The notes under the pieces: model-generated
Told to the model about the DNA's origin: nothing
Database searches by the model: none
The model's input: only the letters and a program-made list of their open reading frames with translations
Made by a program: the position numbers and the translations under genes
Virus record (IMG/VR): IMGVR_UViG_3300032315_001715
Coordinates: 388,800-452,799 of that record
Length of the DNA stretch: 64,000 nt
Reading direction: 5' to 3' (one strand)
Origin: a virus
Shown: piece after piece, positions 59,272 through 64,000 of the stretch
How the letters are laid out: every line of letters begins with the position of its first letter
How positions within the stretch are numbered: the first letter of the stretch is position 1

Positions 59272-60833
59272 TATTTCTGATCCTGCATGGTCTTGATCTC
59301 GTTTTCAAGGCAGGTAACCTTGGTGTTTAGTTCCTTGACAGCTTCTATCAGCAGTGCCGTGAGCTTTTCATACTGCACCGTGAGATAGTTTTCTCCGCTT
59401 TTGCTCTTGGACGGGTCTTGCAGGTCTCGATCAAACGGCGCCGGTCGAACCGCTTCTGGTAGCACCAGTTCAAGCTCCTGGGCTATGACACCGATGTCAT
59501 GCTGCTGTTCCGGTGAAAAACCAAATTCCTCAGCGGTATCGTTCCAATCAAATGACACGCCCCTAAGCATGATGACCTTTTCCAGTGCATCGGTTATAAC
59601 GGTGACGTTGTCCTTGAGCCGAGCATCAGAGGAGTATGCGGTTATTTCGCCGGGTACTGATAACGCACCGGCATCCGTTAGAGTTAGGATTACCGTGGTG
59701 TTGAGATGGTTTGAGATCTCAAACACTCCGCTCTTAGCCCTGAGATGCTTGGTGGGTGTTGTTGCGCCGTTTCCATAAAGATAGATGGATGCACCCTGCG
59801 CGGTATTTGACTGTGCTGATATCCAAAGTGCCGCTGTTGTATTGCCTGCATCATTTAGATATACCAGCGGGAATGTGCTGCTGGTGCCGTTTACATATAG
59901 CTTGGCCAGGGAAGTTGTTGTGCTACCGATAGCGACGTTGCCTACCGAATCGACGCGCATTTTCTCACTGCTGTTGGTAGAAAATCCCAGCGTGTTTGCA
60001 GCGGGAAGGAACATGCCGTTGCTTGTGGCGGTTGAACTGGATGGTATGAAAGCGCCTGCTGTTAGATATTCGGTGCTGGGATTGAAGGTAAATCCGGTGT
60101 CAACCCTTACCCCGAGATTGCCACTGGTTGCTTCAACGAATGTTGGATAAAACGTAGCATTTGTTGTCGTTGCGGTAATACCAACGTTGCTGGCAGATCC
60201 TGCCGTTATTCCGTTGGTGCTTGCTATAAACGTGCCGTCCGAAAATCGTATGCCGCTTATTGTAGCTGCTGCATTGGTTATTTGTATGTTACCTCGAACC
60301 TCTAGCTGCGATGTTGGGCTTGACGTTCCGATACCAACACTTCCGGTTGAATTGATGCGAATGCGCTCAGATCCCGCCGTGGCAAATCCCAATGTAGACG
60401 TGGTTGGTAACCATAGCCCGTTTGGAGGTATCGACGACCCGGTAACGTTGATGTTTGCTCCGTTGATTCGACCATTGGCATTTAATGCACCGGTTGCCAC
60501 TTGAACGTTGCCATAAACATCCAAGGCAGCCCGGGGAGAAGCTGTTCCAATACCCACGTTAGCACCGCCAAGCGGGATCAGTGAAACATTGCCGCTGGCG
60601 TTGACCGAAACAAACGGTATCCCGGATATGTCGTTGACAGAGAATATGGTACCAGATGTTACGTTGTTGGTGATGCTGAACAGCTGGCCAGAGAAATTCT
60701 CAAAGCTAAGGCTATTGTCATCTGCCACCCTCAGCGTCATGGCAACGTTAGCGTTGCCGGTGAACACTATGTTTGGTTGGTTCAGTGACCCGCGATTGGG
60801 TGTTATGACTATGTTTTTGTTGGTATCAGCCAT
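59271..60833 (-). CDS. Tail fibre with S74 chaperone domain
   Basis: A 520-residue protein. Beta-type fibre repeats (VGIGTASPRAALDVYGNVQV; LRVDTGFTFNPSTEYLTAGA) are followed by a C-terminal Peptidase_S74 chaperone: AYSSDARLKDNV holds the Ser-Lys pair, then [41 protein letters not shown] and a coiled-coil tail. The same chaperone type is in the 2339-residue fibre. A TATAAATA box at 60858-60865 lies 25 nt before the ATG and AAGGAAA gives the ribosome site. Confidence 0.88.
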   Translation of the reverse strand: MADTNKNIVITPNRGSLNQPNIVFTGNANVAMTLRVADDNSLSFENFSGQLFSITNNVTSGTIFSVNDISGIPFVSVNASGNVSLIPLGGANVGIGTASPRAALDVYGNVQVATGALNANGRINGANINVTGSSIPPNGLWLPTTSTLGFATAGSERIRINSTGSVGIGTSSPTSQLEVRGNIQITNAAATISGIRFSDGTFIASTNGITAGSASNVGITATTTNATFYPTFVEATSGNLGVRVDTGFTFNPSTEYLTAGAFIPSSSTATSNGMFLPAANTLGFSTNSSEKMRVDSVGNVAIGSTTTSLAKLYVNGTSSTFPLVYLNDAGNTTAALWISAQSNTAQGASIYLYGNGATTPTKHLRAKSGVFEISNHLNTTVILTLTDAGALSVPGEITAYSSDARLKDNVTVITDALEKVIMLRGVSFDWNDTAEEFGFSPEQQHDIGVIAQELELVLPEAVRPAPFDRDLQDPSKSKSGENYLTVQYEKLTALLIEAVKELNTKVTCLENEIKTMQDQK

Positions 60834-60857
60834 TTTGGATGTTTCCTTGCGATGACA

Positions 60858-60865
60858 TATTTATA
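60858..60865 (-). promoter_or_regulatory. Consensus late promoter box
   Basis: TATAAATA, minus strand, overlapping the end of the upstream LamG gene and 25 nt before ATG 60833. Confidence 0.65.
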
Positions 60866-61532
60866 GACCGTACCTTCCGCGATAGGCGTTGAAGTTTTGT
60901 TGTATCTCTGACCGTGACAATGCTCGGTTATAGACTTGGGCAGAGGAAATCCTGCCATTGAAATATCTACCTCCGCCGATGGGGTCCTCTGCTAATGAAA
61001 GTCCGGGAAAGGTAAACGATGATGCTGCGTGAGAATTGGTAGCAAAATTATTATTTAGGTATAATGTTGCAGATGTCGTTGTTGTGCTAATTGCCACCAT
61101 GCTCCATTGGTTGTTCGGAACTATCAGTCCAGAAATCCAATTGTATGTTGTGAGCGATGACCAATTGTATCCCAATTGATTTGATGTACCGGCAAATCCA
61201 AGTCCAACACCGTATGCTGCGGCACCGCTCCTAGACATGCAGATCCCGTTGACGCCACCGTGAAATACCGCGCTGTATATCCAACAGATCATGGAATACT
61301 GAGAAACGGTAGGAGTAAAGCTGGCTATGCTGGTGGATTGCGTAGAGCCGTTAAAGGTGAAATATCCACCCGTGGTGCTATACGTTGGCGTACCTACCAG
61401 TGTTCCATTGCGGCCATTACCACTCAAATCCGCCCAGGTGGTGCCAGATCCCGGATAGCTACGAGGATTTGCAGCATCCGCCAACATCAACAGGTCGTTG
61501 TTTACAACACTGGCTCCGTGTGCAAGGGTCAT
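60861..61532 (-). CDS. LamG/concanavalin-like protein, copy 1
   Basis: A 223-residue jelly-roll protein: LADAANPRSYPGSGTTWADL at the N-terminus, GGYFTFNGSTQST, WSMVAISTTTTSATLYLNNN, FNGRISSAQVYNRALSRSEI near the end. This is the LamG-like glucanase/lectin fold that binds sugars, found in many phage baseplate and fibre proteins. It is paralogous to the next gene and coupled to it by ATGA. Likely a carbohydrate-binding adhesin. Confidence 0.85.
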   Translation of the reverse strand: MTLAHGASVVNNDLLMLADAANPRSYPGSGTTWADLSGNGRNGTLVGTPTYSTTGGYFTFNGSTQSTSIASFTPTVSQYSMICWIYSAVFHGGVNGICMSRSGAAAYGVGLGFAGTSNQLGYNWSSLTTYNWISGLIVPNNQWSMVAISTTTTSATLYLNNNFATNSHAASSFTFPGLSLAEDPIGGGRYFNGRISSAQVYNRALSRSEIQQNFNAYRGRYGL

Positions 61533-62194
61533 ATTCCATACCTTCCGACATATGCATTGTAGTTCTGTTGTATCTCGGACGGTGACAATCCTCGGTTATA
61601 GATCTGGGCAGCGGAAAATCTACCATCGAAATTAGATAACCACGGTGTATTATATGCCATCGTGACCCCGGCAGTGTTGGTAAACGATGCCACGGATTGC
61701 GATTGGGTTACGGAACTTTGGTTCAAATACAACGTTGCCGAGGTTTCCCCAACGCTAACTGCCACCATGCACCACTGGTTGTTTGGTATTATCAGTCCTG
61801 AGCTCGTGAGACTACCTCCAGGGGTGGTGTATGCCAATTCATTGATAACACTGCCAAATCTGCAACTGATACCATATGGGACTGTTCCCCCACCATTATC
61901 CCACGAACAAATGCCAGCATTAGCTGTCTGGTTTCCATTGCTGTATATCCAGCAGACTATTGAAAACGTAGAAAACGTTCCTCGAAGGTCGCCAAAGTTT
62001 GCGCGCCGATTAAAACCAAACATGAAATATCCAGCCGTGCTATACGACACCGAAAGGAACAGTGATCCATTGCGGTTATTACCGCTTAAATCCGCCCAGG
62101 TGGTGTCAGATCCCGGATAGCTACGAGGATTTGCAGCATCCGCCAACATCAACAAGCCGTTGGTCACCACCGATGCACCGTAGTTAACCGCCAT
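61529..62194 (-). CDS. LamG/concanavalin-like protein, copy 2
   Basis: About 221 residues from ATG 62194, with GGAGG 7 nt upstream; the longer frame lies inside the preceding fibre gene. It keeps the same framework as copy 1 (LADAANPRSYPGSDTTWADL; WCMVAVSVGETSATLYLNQS; FDGRFSAAQIYNRGLSPSEI), but the loops between strands differ. A tandem duplication that has diverged in the presumed sugar-binding loops. Confidence 0.85.
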   Translation of the reverse strand: MAVNYGASVVTNGLLMLADAANPRSYPGSDTTWADLSGNNRNGSLFLSVSYSTAGYFMFGFNRRANFGDLRGTFSTFSIVCWIYSNGNQTANAGICSWDNGGGTVPYGISCRFGSVINELAYTTPGGSLTSSGLIIPNNQWCMVAVSVGETSATLYLNQSSVTQSQSVASFTNTAGVTMAYNTPWLSNFDGRFSAAQIYNRGLSPSEIQQNYNAYVGRYGI

Positions 62195-62196
62195 CG

Positions 62197-63456
62197 TCAG
62201 ACCTCCACCATCAGCCTTGGCACGTCCCTGCGTTCGGCATATACCGTGTAGTAGCAGTTGATCACCGACGTACCAAACCAACCATCAACACCTATGGCGA
62301 TGTGTTCATCGGTTATCTCGCCAACATACAGCTTCTGGTATTGACCAAACGGTGTTAAGGTTACCGTCACGGTGTCCATGTCAACCAACGAGCTCCAGTA
62401 TTCTGGCAGCATGATTTTGCCATGTCCGGCCAGCTTGCCCCGCAGATAAACACCGTTCTCAGGCCCTTCAAGGCTGGCATATTGTAGCTTCTTACCGTCC
62501 TTTGTCGGGTGAGGTATGACGAAGCTCTTGGTTGTAGCAGCTATGCCACCATTGACGCTGAGGATGTATCCAGCGGTGGCAGTTGTTGTACCTATACCAA
62601 CGTTACCGGCAAAGGTCGATATTCCTGCCGCATTGCTCACCGTGAGATTTCCACCAACCGCAACGTTGCCTGTTAGTGGATAGTAGACCAGCTTGGTTGA
62701 GCTGACATTAATATTGCCGGCAGTACCTGAAGTGGCGGACGTAAAGTTGATGTACCTTGCCGCAGCCGTTGTTGTATCATCGACAATTGTCACGTTAGAA
62801 CCGGACGACGCAGTTGTTTGGAAGGTACCGTCAGGGAAGCGTATGCCGCCGATGAATGCTGCGTTGTTGCTGACCCAGATGTTGCCCATGACATGCAGAT
62901 TGCCTAGGGGAGTTGCGGTTCCAATTCCGACGTTTCCGGAATTGCCAATTCGAATGCGTTCAATGTTGGTAGTCGATAATCCCAGGGTGTTTGCCGCGGG
63001 CAGGAACATACCAGTTGTGGGAACCGTGGTCTGGCTTGGTATGAACGCCCCGGCAGACAGTGCGTCTGTGGAAGGATTATAGGTAATACCAGAATCTGTT
63101 CTAATTCCTAGATTACCGGTCGTTGCTTCAACAAATGTCGGATAGAAGGCTGCATTCGTTGATGTTAGGGTTAGATTAACATTGCTCGTTGTTACCGCAG
63201 TTGGATTTGACGGTCCTGTCGCGCCTGTCGCACCTGTCGCACCAGTTAGTCCGGTTGCACCAATATTACCCTGCGAGCCCTGCACACCTGTTGGTCCGGT
63301 AACACCCGTGCTGCCAGTGGTTCCGGCTGCACCTGTTGGACCAGTTGCACCTACATTACCCTGTGATCCTTGGGTACCGGTTGGACCAGTTAGACCAGTT
63401 CCGCCTACCGTACCTGCTGCACCAGTTGCACCAGTTGCACCGGTGCTACCGGATGG
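62197..63456 (-). CDS. Collagen-like tail fibre, part after an internal TGA
   Basis: The frame continues without shift from the collagen-like region at 63457-64000 but is separated from it by one TGA. It begins with Gly-x-y repeats, passes through fibre repeats ([40 protein letters not shown]) and ends with a 110-residue domain ([40 protein letters not shown]) found at the C-terminus of some phage fibres, probably a folding domain. It could be made by readthrough, by restart at GTG 63285, or be inactive. Confidence 0.7.
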   Translation of the reverse strand, partial: PSGSTGATGATGAAGTVGGTGLTGPTGTQGSQGNVGATGPTGAAGTTGSTGVTGPTGVQGSQGNIGATGLTGATGATGATGPSNPTAVTTSNVNLTLTSTNAAFYPTFVEATTGNLGIRTDSGITYNPSTDALSAGAFIPSQTTVPTTGMFLPAANTLGLSTTNIERIRIGNSGNVGIGTATPLGNLHVMGNIWVSNNAAFIGGIRFPDGTFQTTASSGSNVTIVDDTTTAAARYINFTSATSGTAGNINVSSTKLVYYPLTGNVAVGGNLTVSNAAGISTFAGNVGIGTTTATAGYILSVNGGIAATTKSFVIPHPTKDGKKLQYASLEGPENGVYLRGKLAGHGKIMLPEYWSSLVDMDTVTVTLTPFGQYQKLYVGEITDEHIAIGVDGWFGTSVINCYYTVYAERRDVPRLMVEV

Positions 63457-64000
63457 TCAAGTTCGGCCAGTCGGGCCAGTAACACCGCTTGCACCAGCTA
63501 AACCAGTTGCTCCTGTTGCACCAGTTGGACCTGTGGTTCCGCTTGCACCAGCTAAACCAGTTGCTCCTGTTGCACCAGTAGTCCCAGTTGGACCCGTGCG
63601 GCCAGTTGGACCGGTTAGACCAGTTCCGCCTGCCGTACCTGCCGCACCGGTTGCACCTGTCGGACCGGTTGCGCCCACTGTACCCTGTGATCCCTGGGTA
63701 CCGGTTGGGCCAGTTAGACCAGTTCCGCCTACCGTACCTGCTGCACCAGTTGCACCAGTTGCACCAGTTGGACCCGCGGTGCCCTGAATACCCTGCGATC
63801 CGGTTGGACCGGTTAAGCCCGTTCCGCCTGCCGTCCCTGCCGCACCAGTTGCACCGGTTGGACCAGTTGCACCGGCATTACCCTGTGATCCCTGGGTACC
63901 CGTTGGACCGGTTAAGCCCGTTCCGCCTGCCGTCCCTGCCGCACCAGTTGCACCGGTTGGACCAGTTGCACCGGCATTACCCTGTGATCCCTGGGTACCC
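63457..64000 (-). CDS. Collagen-like fibre, N-terminal side (partial at window edge)
   Basis: Open minus-strand frame from the window edge to a TGA at 63457-63459, all Gly-x-y repeats ([27 protein letters not shown]). The TGA replaces a Gly codon in GPTGRT-stop-PSGSTG, and the repeat pattern continues in frame on the other side, so a single GGA-to-TGA change explains it. The start lies outside the window. Confidence 0.75.
   Translation of the reverse strand, partial: GTQGSQGNAGATGPTGATGAAGTAGGTGLTGPTGTQGSQGNAGATGPTGATGAAGTAGGTGLTGPTGSQGIQGTAGPTGATGATGAAGTVGGTGLTGPTGTQGSQGTVGATGPTGATGAAGTAGGTGLTGPTGRTGPTGTTGATGATGLAGASGTTGPTGATGATGLAGASGVTGPTGRT

Noticed and set aside
63457-63459. TGA recoded as a sense codon throughout the phage
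   Set aside because: TGA is used as the real stop in many overlapping gene pairs here (for example 1553, 2092 and 36006), and no tRNA with anticodon TCA was found in the window.

Overview
The window is a 64 kb piece of a large tailed-phage genome. The evidence is a T4-type late promoter motif ((T/G/C/A)ATAAATA) in front of many genes, a gp44-like clamp-loader ATPase, a GroES/gp31-like co-chaperonin, large chaperone-terminated tail fibres, collagen-like fibres, tail-assembly chaperones and free-standing homing endonucleases. Shine-Dalgarno sites, a class II tRNA-Tyr, an initiator-type tRNA-Met and CCA-encoding tRNAs point to a bacterial host. Two-oxoglutarate oxygenases, glycan enzymes and the structural proteins recall T4-like phages of aquatic bacteria (inference).

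Layout. (1) 1-15.5 kb, minus strand: glycan and small-molecule enzymes (a glycosyltransferase/methyltransferase fusion, a sugar epimerase, methyltransferases, two B12-radical SAM paralogues, a sirtuin, four 2OG oxygenases, a phosphatase) with tRNA genes between them. (2) 14.6-25.7 kb, minus strand except one gene: a very dense tRNA array. Over the whole window I count about 60 tRNA or tRNA-like genes covering all 20 amino acids, interrupted by homing endonucleases, a second phosphatase and a kinase-like gene. (3) 25.7-28.6 kb: structured non-coding DNA, a mini transcription unit, two secreted small proteins, a P-loop ATPase and a DEDD exonuclease. (4) 28.7-35.4 kb, plus strand: a collagen-like fibre, structural proteins, a Pol III alpha-like fragment, GroES, a macro domain protein and the clamp loader. 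(5) 35.5-64 kb, minus strand: a tail-fibre operon with proteins up to 2339 residues.

The most unusual part is the tRNA array. Three tRNAs (Asn, Lys, Thr) carry short insertions of 43, 50 and 95 nt in the anticodon loop that end in the same CCAAGA(A/T). Two of the three can fold into a relaxed bulge-helix-bulge shape. A separate group of tRNAs has an alternative T-loop (G54, C56, R57, G58) in place of TTCRA. Other oddities are an 8-nt anticodon loop, C33 in place of U33, an Asn anticodon on a Leu-like class II body, Leu anticodons on class I bodies, and tRNA-like RNAs with no recognisable anticodon arm. Often one canonical and one divergent copy of the same isoacceptor are both present, which suggests two parallel tRNA sets. 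All of this was read by eye; no covariance or database search was run.

Transcription appears to come from many late promoters. A recurring arrangement places ATAAATA only 4-5 nt before the start codon, which predicts leaderless late mRNAs. tRNA genes also have such boxes 6-11 nt before their 5' ends.
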